From NCBI GenBank assembly GCA_949372955.1, contig CASIAX010000016.1, forward strand, positions 1 to 64,000: a stretch of 64,000 bases of DNA, read 5' to 3'. Of the stretch, positions 1-8,276 are shown piece after piece. The notes under the pieces were generated by a model that did not search any database, was not told the origin of the DNA, and worked only from the letters and a program-made list of their open reading frames with translations. Source of the stretch: SGZJ01 sp949372955. Lineage in GTDB: Bacteria > Bacteroidota > Bacteroidia > Flavobacteriales > Flavobacteriaceae. A program made the translations under genes and the position numbers. How positions within the stretch are numbered: position 1 is the first letter of the stretch; every line of letters begins with the position of its first letter.

Positions 1-1270
1 AAAAGAGGAAGATGAGACTAGATTAGGCTTTGAGGTGGACTATGATCGAATTATATTTTCTTCTGAATTTAGAAGTCTTCAAGACAAAACACAGGTTATT
101 CCTCTCTCAGACAACGACTTTGTACACACAAGGTTAACCCATAGTTTAGAAGTCAGTGTTGTAGGTAGATCTTTGGGTAGAAAGGTAGGAACTAAAATAT
201 TAACTAAATACCCGCATCTTCAAGCCACACATGGATATCAGGCTAATGATTTTGGAGCTATAGTAGCTTCTGCGTCCTTAGCCCATGACATTGGAAATCC
301 TCCGTTTGGTCATAGTGGTGAAAAATCAATTGGTCAATATTTTAGAAATGGTAATGGAAGTAAATTTTTAAATGATTTAACAAAAAAAGAATACCAAGAT
401 TTATGCGACTATGAGGGTAATGCTAACGGATTTAAAATACTTACTCAGTCTAGAACTGGACGTGAAGGAGGTTTAAGGTTAAGTTATGCTACATTGGGAG
501 CATTTATTAAATACCCAAAGGAATCTTTACCTTTTAAACCTACAAATAATGTCAGTGATAAAAAGTTTGGAGTCTTTCAAAGTGAATTAGAAATATTTAA
601 TGATGTTTTTAGTGAACTCGGATTAATTGTAAATGATAATAAAATTAGACATCCTTTAGCTTATTTAGTTGAAGCTGCAGATGATATATGTTATACTATT
701 ATTGATTTTGAAGATGGAATTAATTTAGGGTTAATAGAAGAAGAATTCGCACTTGAGTATTTGATTAATCTTGTAAGAGATAGTATCAATAGCAATAAAT
801 ATAACTCACTTACCAATAAGCAAGACCGTGTAAGTTACTTGAGAGCTTTGGCTATTAACACATTAATTAATGAAGTTGTAGATATTTTCATAACTAACGA
901 AGAAGAAATATTAAAAGGGAATTTTAAATCTGCTTTACTAGATAAAAGTAAATTTTCAGCACAAATAAATGATATTATTAAATTAAGTATTAGTAATATT
1001 TATCAATCTAGAGATGTAGTTGAAAAGGAAATTGCTGGTTATAATATAATAAATAAGCTATTAGACATATTTATAACTTCTTTAAATAATAATGAAGACG
1101 GAAATGCAAGTAGTTATGATAAATTAATTTTAGAATTGTTGCCCCAAAAATTTAACCTTTTAGGATCTAGTCTTTACAACAGATTAATAGGTGTTTGTCA
1201 CTATGTTTCATCAATGTCTGATACTCAAGCTGTAATTACCTACAAGAAAATTAGTGGGAATCATTTTTAA
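1..1270 (+). CDS. dgt: Deoxyguanosinetriphosphate triphosphohydrolase, 5' truncated by window edge
   Basis: HD-domain dNTP triphosphohydrolase that cleaves dGTP (and often other dNTPs) to the nucleoside and tripolyphosphate, acting in cytoplasmic nucleotide-pool control. The reading frame is open from base 2 leftward, and the residues before the first possible GTG (base 35), reading DETRLGFEVDYDR, already match the conserved family N-terminus. The true start therefore lies outside the window. Visible motifs are HTRLTHSLEVS (first metal His), AHDIGNPPFGHSGE (HD pair and downstream His) and EGNANGFKIL, all expected for Dgt. The 3' end overlaps the convergent dxs gene by 20 bases. The family assignment is secure; substrate preference is inferred from the family. 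Confidence 0.95.
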   Translation, partial: KEEDETRLGFEVDYDRIIFSSEFRSLQDKTQVIPLSDNDFVHTRLTHSLEVSVVGRSLGRKVGTKILTKYPHLQATHGYQANDFGAIVASASLAHDIGNPPFGHSGEKSIGQYFRNGNGSKFLNDLTKKEYQDLCDYEGNANGFKILTQSRTGREGGLRLSYATLGAFIKYPKESLPFKPTNNVSDKKFGVFQSELEIFNDVFSELGLIVNDNKIRHPLAYLVEAADDICYTIIDFEDGINLGLIEEEFALEYLINLVRDSINSNKYNSLTNKQDRVSYLRALAINTLINEVVDIFITNEEEILKGNFKSALLDKSKFSAQINDIIKLSISNIYQSRDVVEKEIAGYNIINKLLDIFITSLNNNEDGNASSYDKLILELLPQKFNLLGSSLYNRLIGVCHYVSSMSDTQAVITYKKISGNHF

Positions 1271-3020
1271 AACTTTCAATAGTTATTTCTAAACTAGTTT
1301 TATCAAGACCTATTGATTCTTTTAATTTTTCAGTTTTCCCATGTTTGATGAAAATATCAGGAACTCCTAAAATTTTGACTTTATTTGAATAATTATTTTC
1401 AGACATAAATTCTAATACAGAACTGCCAAAACCGCCAGCTTTGACACCATCTTCTATTGTGATTATCTTATCTCCTCTTTGACATACTTTATGTAATATT
1501 TTGGTATCTATTGGTTTAATAAACCTCATATCATATAAACTAAGATTAAGTTTATTAGAAATATCTATTACCTCATTTATAATTGTCCCAACACATAATA
1601 TGCTTAATAATTTACCGCTTCTAATTTCTTCACCTTGCCCAATTTTCACTTCTTTATATTCCTTTTCCCAGTCAAATATTAACCCTCTTCCTCTTGGGTA
1701 TCTAATTGCTATTGGACCTCTGTCTTTAAGTTGTGAAGTATATAAAATATTTCTTAATTCTATTTCATTTCTTGCAGCAAAAATCGTCAAGTTTGGAATA
1801 CACCTAAGGTAAGCAATGTCAAAAACTCCGTGATGAGTAGCACCGTCATTACCAACTAAGCCAGCTCTATCTATACAAAAAATTACAGGTAGTTTTTGTA
1901 TGGCTACATCATGAATAATTTGATCATAGGCTCTTTGTAAAAAAGTAGAATAAATTACACAAAATGGAATTAATCCTTGAGATGCAAAACCGGCCGCAAG
2001 TGTTACAGCGTGCTGTTCAGCTATTCCAACATCAAAAGCCCTATCAGGTAATTCTTTAATCATATGAGTAAGCGAACTCCCAGTAGGCATTGCTGGAGTA
2101 ATAGCGATAATTTTATTATTTTTCTTGGCTAAATCTAATATGGTTAATCCAAATACATCTTGAAATTTGGGTGATAAATTTTTCACTTTGCTGTTAATAA
2201 TAACACCAGTTTTATTATCAAACTTTCCAGGTGCATGGTATTTAATTTGATCCTCTTCTGCTAGTTTTAAGCCCTTGCCTTTTTTTGTAATTACATGTAT
2301 TAATTTAGGCCCTTTTTTATTTTTAATTCTTTTAAATACTGTTAATAATGAATCAATACTATGCCCATCAATAGGGCCGTAATAATCAAAATTCAAAGAC
2401 TCAAAAATATTATCTGTTTTCTTGCTGTTTACTTTTACAGTACTTAAATAATTTTTTAAAGCCCCAACACTAGGATCTATTCCAATAGAATTATCATTTA
2501 AAATTACGGTAATATTAGAATTAGTAACACCAGCATGATTTAGCCCTTCAAATGCCATGCCACTAGCAATAGATGCGTCACCAATTACAGCTATATGTTT
2601 TTTGTCAAATTCCTGTTTTATGTTAGATGCTAAGCTCATTCCTAAAGCTGCGGAGATTGAGGTAGAAGAGTGTCCCACTCCAAAACTATCAAATTCACTT
2701 TCATTTATTTCTGGAAAACCACTAATTCCTCCAAACTCCCTATTTGTATGAAAGCTATTTTTTCTACCAGTTAATATTTTATGACCATAAGCTTGATGAC
2801 CAACATCCCAAACTAATTTATCAATTGGAGTGTTAAACACATAGTGAAGTGCAATAGTTAATTCAACAGTACCTAAGCTTGAACCTAAATGACCTTCATT
2901 TTTAGAGACAATATCAATTATAAACTCTCTAAGATCTTTTGCTAATCCAAATAAATCTTCTTCTGAAAGTTTTCGTAAATCATCAATATTATTGACTTTA
3001 TTTAAAAATTCTAAGGCCAT
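1251..3020 (-). CDS. dxs: 1-deoxy-D-xylulose-5-phosphate synthase
   Basis: Thiamine-diphosphate (ThDP) enzyme condensing pyruvate and glyceraldehyde-3-phosphate in the first step of the MEP isoprenoid pathway. At 589 residues it is slightly shorter than the usual ~620. The N-terminal half has HLGSSLG and the ThDP/Mg site at D148 in GDASIASGMAFEGLNHAG, followed by NDNSIG. This uses GDAS where many Dxs have GDGA, a variant I recall from Bacteroidota. The catalytic Glu is E335 in GIAEQHAV, and RAGLVGNDGATHHG lies in the pyrimidine-binding domain. A polyprenyl synthase that uses the pathway's products lies 12 kb away. A candidate promoter sits ~40 bases upstream. The gene converges on dgt with a 20-base overlap. 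Confidence 0.97.
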   Translation of the reverse strand: MALEFLNKVNNIDDLRKLSEEDLFGLAKDLREFIIDIVSKNEGHLGSSLGTVELTIALHYVFNTPIDKLVWDVGHQAYGHKILTGRKNSFHTNREFGGISGFPEINESEFDSFGVGHSSTSISAALGMSLASNIKQEFDKKHIAVIGDASIASGMAFEGLNHAGVTNSNITVILNDNSIGIDPSVGALKNYLSTVKVNSKKTDNIFESLNFDYYGPIDGHSIDSLLTVFKRIKNKKGPKLIHVITKKGKGLKLAEEDQIKYHAPGKFDNKTGVIINSKVKNLSPKFQDVFGLTILDLAKKNNKIIAITPAMPTGSSLTHMIKELPDRAFDVGIAEQHAVTLAAGFASQGLIPFCVIYSTFLQRAYDQIIHDVAIQKLPVIFCIDRAGLVGNDGATHHGVFDIAYLRCIPNLTIFAARNEIELRNILYTSQLKDRGPIAIRYPRGRGLIFDWEKEYKEVKIGQGEEIRSGKLLSILCVGTIINEVIDISNKLNLSLYDMRFIKPIDTKILHKVCQRGDKIITIEDGVKAGGFGSSVLEFMSENNYSNKVKILGVPDIFIKHGKTEKLKESIGLDKTSLEITIESFKNDSH

Positions 3021-3058
3021 TTTATTAAATAATTAACTCTGTTAGTTAGTGTACTCTG

Positions 3059-3085
3059 CAAAAATAACACAATTAAGTTTATCAA
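3059..3085 (-). promoter_or_regulatory. Candidate promoter of dxs
   Basis: On the minus strand a TATTTTTG element (3066 to 3059) fits the Bacteroidota -7 consensus TAnnTTTG. A TTG trinucleotide lies 16 bases further upstream (3085 to 3083), slightly closer than the usual 17-23. The element is about 40 bases ahead of the dxs start codon. Inferred from consensus only. Confidence 0.5.
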
Positions 3086-3121
3086 AACATATCTTAATTA
3101 ATAGAGTTCGAAATAATTACT

Positions 3122-3129
3122 TATTTTTG
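3122..3129 (+). promoter_or_regulatory. Candidate -7 element for the M36 protease gene
   Basis: TATTTTTG matches TAnnTTTG and lies 33 bases before the protease ATG. It is overlapped by an imperfect inverted repeat (3106-3113 against 3125-3132, 8 pairs with one G-T) that could be an operator or chance. No good -33 TTG is visible at standard spacing. Confidence 0.4.
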
Positions 3130-3162
3130 AACTTAATTTAAGCTATACCCTAAACCTAAAAT

Positions 3163-5769
3163 ATGCAAAAACTCCTTTTTCTTTTTTTAATTTCTACTTC
3201 AATTTTTTCTCAAAATCAATCAAATACAATAATTGAGGAATATCTTAAAGAGACTAAGTCCACTCATATGTTAATAGATTCAGATATTGATGAATTTTTT
3301 ATTAACAATGAGATTGACTCTGAGAGTATGGGTATGAAAATATTATACATCAATCAAATGCATAACGGAATAAAGATTTATAATGCAATTTCTACAATTT
3401 CTATAAAAGATAGTGAGGTATTTTACTACACAAATAATTTTTTAAAAAACATAACAGAAAAAATCAATTCTAGCACACCAATTATAAGTCCAAGTGATGC
3501 AATTACTAATGTAATAAATTATTATGGTTTGGGAATAGCTACTAACCTTCGAGAATTGAGTTCAGAAGATAATAGTTTTATTTTCAGTTCTGGTGGAGTT
3601 TCACAACATGATATTCCAGTTGATTTAGCTTATTATAACAATAGCGAAAGTTCTATTAATCTAGTATGGGATTTAAGTATTCATACTTTAGATGGAAAGT
3701 TTTGGTACAGTGTTAGAGTGGATGCTCTAAACGGAGAGATTCTTAATAAATCAGATTGGATTATAAACTGTAGTTTTGAGTCTAATCAAGATCATAAAAA
3801 CACCCAAAGCAATAGTCCAAAAATATATAATCAAGAAACTGAAACAAAATCTGTACTAACGGATGGATCCTCATATAGTGTTTTTGCATTGCCAGTTGAA
3901 AGTCCAATTCACGGATCAAGACAACTTTTATCAGAGCCTTCTAACGATTCAGCCTCACCTTATGGATGGCACGACATTAATGGAGTTGATGGCCCAGAAT
4001 ATACAATAACCAGAGGTAATAATGTTTGGGCTAGAGAAGATGTCGATGGTTTAGGGGGTAATGGATACTCTCCTGATGGCACATCTGAGCTAAATTTTGA
4101 TTTTGAACTTAATTTTGATCAACAACCAATTGGTTATCAAGACGCTTCATTAACTAATTTATTTTACATTAATAATATGATGCATGATATTTGGTATCAA
4201 TATGGTTTTGATGAACAAAGCGGAAACTTTCAAGAAAATAATTACGGGAACTCTAGTTCGACATGGGGAAGTGGAGATTCTGTGAATGCAGATGGACAAG
4301 ATGGTGACGGAATGAATAATGCTAGCTTTGGAACCCCTCCTGATGGAGCTAATCCATCAATGACAATGTATTTATGGAATGGACCCAATGGGGAACCATT
4401 AACAATAAATAATGGAGCATCTTCAGGTTCATACTCTGCTGGTTCAGCTGATTTTGGAGATTCGCTACCAATTGACTCTTATTTAACAGCAGATTTAGCA
4501 TTAGTTATAGATGAACTAATTATAGGAGGAGATAGTTATGATGCATGTCAGAGTATTACAAATGGAAGTGAAATTGCAGGTAAAATTGCTGTTATTAGAA
4601 GAGGAACATGTGAATTTGGCTTCAAAGTATTTGCGGCACAAGCACAAGGCGCAGTAGCAGTTATCATTGTAAATAATGTTCCAGGATCAGCTGTTAATAT
4701 GGGAGGAGGAGCAGACGGTGGAAGTGTTACAATTCCGTCAATTATGGTTGCACAAGATTTAGGAAATGATTTAATATCGGAGTTAGAATCCGGAATAACA
4801 ATAAGCGGATCATTAATCGGTACTATTGATTTAGACGGAAGCTTTGATAATAGTATTGTTTCTCATGAGTATGGTCATGGAATTTCAAATAGGCTTACTG
4901 GCGGCTCTAGTTCGGTAAATTGCATGAATAATCCCGAACAAATGGGAGAAGGTTGGTCTGATTGGATTGCACTAATGTTAACAATTGAAGAGGGTGATTT
5001 ATCAACAGACATTAGAGGAATGAGTCCATTTGCTTCGGGTCAATCTACAACTGGAACTGGAATAAGAAATGCGCCTTATACTACAGATTTTTTAATTAAC
5101 AATTATACCTACGGAGATTCAAATAACGCATCAAATGTTAGTGAACCTCATGGTGTAGGCTTTGTTTTTGCCACAATGTTATGGGATCTAACATGGGCTT
5201 ATATAGATAAATATGGATTTGACTCGGACTTGTTTAACGGTACTGGAGGAAATAATAAGGTAATGCAATTAGTTTTAGATGGACTAAAATTACAGCCTTG
5301 TAGTCCAGGTTTTGTTGATGGTAGAGACGCTATACTTGCTGCAGACATGGCTTCTACAGGAGGCCAAAATCAATGCCTTATATGGGAGGCTTTTGCAAAT
5401 AGAGGGCTTGGATACAATGCATCTCAAGGAGATAGTGAAAGTCGAACTGATCAAATTGAAGATTTTAGTTTGCCACCAGACGAAGATCCAACTTTAGATA
5501 ATTGTGAAGTTTTAAGTGTTATTGACATTGAAAATATGACAATAGTTTATCCTAACCCAGCAAACGGGTCAGTAAATATTGTTTCTCAATTTATTGATGG
5601 CGCTACTATAATTAAGTTAATTGATTTAAATGGCAGAATAGTTTTAGAAGGAAATTATAATTTTGAAAACAAAATCAATGTTAATCTACAGAACATTAGC
5701 TCAGGAGTTTACATACTAAACTTGAATAATAATGGTGTGATGTATAATCATAAACTAATTATTAATTAA
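3163..5769 (+). CDS. Secreted M36 (fungalysin-type) zinc metalloprotease with PA domain and T9SS sorting tail
   Basis: Extracellular zinc endopeptidase, 868 residues. The order is: signal peptide (residues 1-17, ending near FSQ); an N-terminal propeptide of FTP/PepSY type (to ~200); an M36 catalytic region interrupted by a protease-associated (PA) domain at about 430-545 (typical GKIAVIRRGTCEFGFKVFAA); the zinc motif HEYGH at 568-572 with third ligand E596 in GEGWSDW; and a C-terminal type A T9SS sorting domain (about 793-868, starting YPNPANGSVNI). The protein is thus expected to be exported by Sec, then passed through the type IX machinery and released or surface-anchored. Such enzymes degrade external protein for nutrition in marine flavobacteria. 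tadA starts 7 bases downstream. The natural substrate is unknown. Confidence 0.93.
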   Translation: MQKLLFLFLISTSIFSQNQSNTIIEEYLKETKSTHMLIDSDIDEFFINNEIDSESMGMKILYINQMHNGIKIYNAISTISIKDSEVFYYTNNFLKNITEKINSSTPIISPSDAITNVINYYGLGIATNLRELSSEDNSFIFSSGGVSQHDIPVDLAYYNNSESSINLVWDLSIHTLDGKFWYSVRVDALNGEILNKSDWIINCSFESNQDHKNTQSNSPKIYNQETETKSVLTDGSSYSVFALPVESPIHGSRQLLSEPSNDSASPYGWHDINGVDGPEYTITRGNNVWAREDVDGLGGNGYSPDGTSELNFDFELNFDQQPIGYQDASLTNLFYINNMMHDIWYQYGFDEQSGNFQENNYGNSSSTWGSGDSVNADGQDGDGMNNASFGTPPDGANPSMTMYLWNGPNGEPLTINNGASSGSYSAGSADFGDSLPIDSYLTADLALVIDELIIGGDSYDACQSITNGSEIAGKIAVIRRGTCEFGFKVFAAQAQGAVAVIIVNNVPGSAVNMGGGADGGSVTIPSIMVAQDLGNDLISELESGITISGSLIGTIDLDGSFDNSIVSHEYGHGISNRLTGGSSSVNCMNNPEQMGEGWSDWIALMLTIEEGDLSTDIRGMSPFASGQSTTGTGIRNAPYTTDFLINNYTYGDSNNASNVSEPHGVGFVFATMLWDLTWAYIDKYGFDSDLFNGTGGNNKVMQLVLDGLKLQPCSPGFVDGRDAILAADMASTGGQNQCLIWEAFANRGLGYNASQGDSESRTDQIEDFSLPPDEDPTLDNCEVLSVIDIENMTIVYPNPANGSVNIVSQFIDGATIIKLIDLNGRIVLEGNYNFENKINVNLQNISSGVYILNLNNNGVMYNHKLIIN

Positions 5770-5776
5770 CATATTA

Positions 5777-6220
5777 ATGCTTTTAAATTACGATTCTAAT
5801 TATTTCATGAAAAAAGCCATTGAAGAGGCTAAGATTGGATTAGATAAAGGAGAAGTTCCCGTAGGGGCAATAATTGTAATTGATAATAAAATTATAGCTA
5901 GGGCCCACAACTTGACTGAATCACTTTGCGATGTAACCGCACATGCTGAGATATTGGCAATAACTGCAGCTTCAAATTTTTTAGGATCTAAATTTTTACA
6001 TGAGTGTACAATGTATGTTACACTTGAGCCATGTTCAATGTGCTTTGGTGCATTATACTGGAGTCAAATATCTAGAGTAGTATATTCAGCCGAAGAAAAA
6101 AATAATGGAGTTAATGTTGTAAGATCAAAAATCCATCCAAAAACTAAAATAGAGGGCGGAGTGTTAGCTAGTCAAACAGAGATAATACTGAAAGAGTTTT
6201 TCAAAAAAAAAAGAACCTAA
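5777..6220 (+). CDS. tadA: tRNA-specific adenosine deaminase
   Basis: Zinc deaminase converting A34 to inosine in the wobble position of tRNA-Arg(ACG). At 147 residues it has the standard CDA fold. H56-A-E58 carries the zinc ligand and proton shuttle, and PCSMC supplies C86 and C89. The segment GEVPVGAIIV and the SQISRVVYSAEE region are typical of TadA rather than cytosine or guanine deaminases. The ATG at 5777 is 7 bases after the protease stop. A later in-frame Met (residue 12) would remove part of the first helix and is less likely. The stop overlaps the convergent small membrane-protein gene by 4 bases. Confidence 0.93.
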   Translation: MLLNYDSNYFMKKAIEEAKIGLDKGEVPVGAIIVIDNKIIARAHNLTESLCDVTAHAEILAITAASNFLGSKFLHECTMYVTLEPCSMCFGALYWSQISRVVYSAEEKNNGVNVVRSKIHPKTKIEGGVLASQTEIILKEFFKKKRT

Positions 6221-6492
6221 TCTCTTTTTTTAGTTTTATTCATTTTATCAATGTTTTCTTGCGTTAGCATATAATCTCTTACATCTTTATCTTTCCATCG
6301 ATAATATGAAAAGGTTGGAAATACAATAAAAAACAAAATTACAACCCCAGATCCTATCACTTGATCACTATTTATTTCAAAATCAATACTTAAATTAAAG
6401 ATTTCAAAATCAATACTAATATTCTTAAACAGAAGACCAAAAAAAATTAGAGATAAACTAAGGATTGTAGTAAAAACAATTAGTTTTTTCAT
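6217..6492 (-). CDS. Small two-helix membrane protein of unknown function
   Basis: Unrecognised 91-residue protein. I place the start at 6492 (MKKLIVF), one base after the aspS stop codon. An ATG at 6507 would add five residues and overlap aspS. Hydrophobic segments lie at about residues 4-23 and 44-63, giving a two-TM topology with a short extracytoplasmic loop and a charged C-terminus (RWKDKDVRDYML...KTKKRD). The loop holds a duplicated 9-residue unit (SIDFEIFNL then SIDFEINSD) encoded by a 17-bp exact DNA repeat. It is probably co-transcribed with aspS. No catalytic motif is visible, and no function should be assumed. Confidence 0.7.
   Translation of the reverse strand: MKKLIVFTTILSLSLIFFGLLFKNISIDFEIFNLSIDFEINSDQVIGSGVVILFFIVFPTFSYYRWKDKDVRDYMLTQENIDKMNKTKKRD
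6374..6417. repeat. 17-bp exact direct repeat, 27-bp period, inside a coding region
   Basis: The 17-mer at 6374-6390 recurs exactly at 6401-6417. The 27-base period equals nine codons, so the gene's frame is kept and the loop peptide is duplicated. This looks like a recent in-frame tandem duplication. Confidence 0.8.
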
Positions 6493-6493
6493 A

Positions 6494-8242
6494 TTATAAA
6501 TTAACATTTAGATTTAGCTCATCTAACTGTTTTGAGTCAAGCTTAGAAGGTGAGTTAATCATTACATCTCTTCCCGAGTTGTTCTTTGGAAAAGCAATAA
6601 AATCTCTAATAGTTTCTTGACCACCTAATATTGCAACCAATCTATCTAATCCAAATGCTATTCCTCCATGAGGGGGTGCCCCATATTCAAACGCATTCAT
6701 TAAAAACCCAAACTGTTCATTTGCCTCTTCCTCAGAAAACCCAAGATGTTTAAGCATTAATGCTTGTATTTTTTTATCATGAATTCTAATGGATCCACCG
6801 CCTATTTCATTTCCATTTAAAACTAAATCGTAAGCATTGGCTTTTACTTCTGCTGGACTAGTTTTAAGTAATTTAAGTTGATCTAACTTTGGAGATGTAA
6901 ATGGGTGATGCATTGCATGGTACTTGTTTGTCTCTTCATCCCACTCTAGAAGTGGAAAATCTGTAACCCATAATGGAGCGAATTCATCAGGGTTTCTTAA
7001 CCCTAAATTTTCAGCTACATGTAATCTTAGAGCACTTAATTGAGCTCTTACTTTATCGGATTTACCGCAAACTATTAATACTAAATCTCCTTTATTTGCT
7101 TTGGTTATTTGAGCCCATTTTTTTAAATCATCCTGGTTATAAAATTTATCCACAGAAGATTTAAAAGTTCCGTCCTCATTACATCTTAAATAGATTAATC
7201 CACTAGCACCAATTTGTGGTCTTTTTACCCAATCTGTATATTTGTCAAGTTGTTTTCTAGTAAAATCATTTCCTTTAGGGACGCTAATTCCAACTACAAG
7301 TTCGGCAGTATTAAAAACATTAAAGTCTTTATGTTTTGTCACCTCATTTAGTTCTCCAAATTCCATTCCAAACCGTATGTCAGGTTTATCAGATCCATAT
7401 TTTGACATAGCTTCATCATAAGTCATTCTTGGAAATGATTTAATATCAATATTTTTAACTTTTTTGATTAAATGTTTTGTTAATCCTTCAAAAGTATTTA
7501 GAATATCTTCTTGATTAACGAAAGACATTTCACAATCGATTTGTGTAAATTCAGGTTGTCTATCAGCTCTTAGATCTTCATCTCTAAAACATTTTACAAT
7601 TTGAAAATATTTATCTAATCCACCAACCATTAACAGTTGTTTGAAAGTTTGAGGGGATTGAGGTAATGCATAAAACTCTCCCTCATTCATTCTTGAAGGA
7701 ACAACAAAATCTCTAGCACCTTCAGGCGTAGATTTAATTAAGTAAGGAGTTTCTACCTCAATAAAATCACTAGAAGACAGGTAACTTCTCACTTCTTGTG
7801 TTACTTTATGTCTTAGGATCAAATTATCTTTTATGTAATTTCTTCTTATGTCTAAATATCTATATTGCATTCTTAACTCATCACCTCCGTCTGTATTTTC
7901 TTCAATTGTGAATGGAGGAACTTTTGACTTATTAAGGATTTTTAACTCTGTTACTAAAATCTCAATTTCACCAGTCAGTATATTAGGATTTTTAGAACTT
8001 CGCTCAATAACCTCTCCTTTTATTTGTATAACAAACTCTCTTCCTAGCGACTTAGCATTTTGTAAAATATCTTTTGAAGTTCTCTCCTCGTCAAATATTA
8101 GTTGAGATATTCCATAGCGATCTCTAAGGTCTACCCAAACCATGAACCCTTTATCTCTAGATTTTTGGACCCATCCAGATAAAGTTACTTGCTTTCCTAA
8201 ATCAGAAATCCTTAATTCTCCACAATTGTGAGTTCTATACAT
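6494..8242 (-). CDS. aspS: Aspartyl-tRNA synthetase
   Basis: Class IIb synthetase charging tRNA-Asp, 582 residues, bacterial length with the inserted GAD domain. The N-terminal OB anticodon-binding domain (about 1-105) includes VTLSGWVQKSRDKGFMVWVDLRDRYG. Motif 2 is FRDEDLRADRQPEFTQIDCE and motif 3 is GGIAFGLDRLVAILGG near the C-terminus. The IRDFIAFPKN segment and C-terminal LNL tail are standard. The catalytic domain reads through without interruption. A TAAATTTG element lies just upstream at 8268-8261, and the small membrane-protein gene follows after one base. I cannot tell from the sequence whether it is discriminating or also charges tRNA-Asn; a separate asnS in this window favours the discriminating type. 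Confidence 0.97.
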   Translation of the reverse strand: MYRTHNCGELRISDLGKQVTLSGWVQKSRDKGFMVWVDLRDRYGISQLIFDEERTSKDILQNAKSLGREFVIQIKGEVIERSSKNPNILTGEIEILVTELKILNKSKVPPFTIEENTDGGDELRMQYRYLDIRRNYIKDNLILRHKVTQEVRSYLSSSDFIEVETPYLIKSTPEGARDFVVPSRMNEGEFYALPQSPQTFKQLLMVGGLDKYFQIVKCFRDEDLRADRQPEFTQIDCEMSFVNQEDILNTFEGLTKHLIKKVKNIDIKSFPRMTYDEAMSKYGSDKPDIRFGMEFGELNEVTKHKDFNVFNTAELVVGISVPKGNDFTRKQLDKYTDWVKRPQIGASGLIYLRCNEDGTFKSSVDKFYNQDDLKKWAQITKANKGDLVLIVCGKSDKVRAQLSALRLHVAENLGLRNPDEFAPLWVTDFPLLEWDEETNKYHAMHHPFTSPKLDQLKLLKTSPAEVKANAYDLVLNGNEIGGGSIRIHDKKIQALMLKHLGFSEEEANEQFGFLMNAFEYGAPPHGGIAFGLDRLVAILGGQETIRDFIAFPKNNSGRDVMINSPSKLDSKQLDELNLNVNL

Positions 8243-8260
8243 AGTCTATTATTATAATTA

Positions 8261-8268
8261 CAAATTTA
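8261..8268 (-). promoter_or_regulatory. Candidate -7 element of aspS
   Basis: TAAATTTG on the minus strand matches TAnnTTTG, about 19 bases before the aspS start codon. No TTG is seen at 17-23 bases upstream, so this rests on one element. Confidence 0.4.
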
Positions 8269-8276
8269 ATAAGATA

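Noticed and set aside
7848..8105. Open frames of 60-135 codons on the strand opposite aspS, the RND pump, polA, tsf and other genes.
   Set aside because: Each lies wholly within a well-supported gene on the other strand, has no family match that I recognise, and follows the codon pattern of the real gene in antisense.
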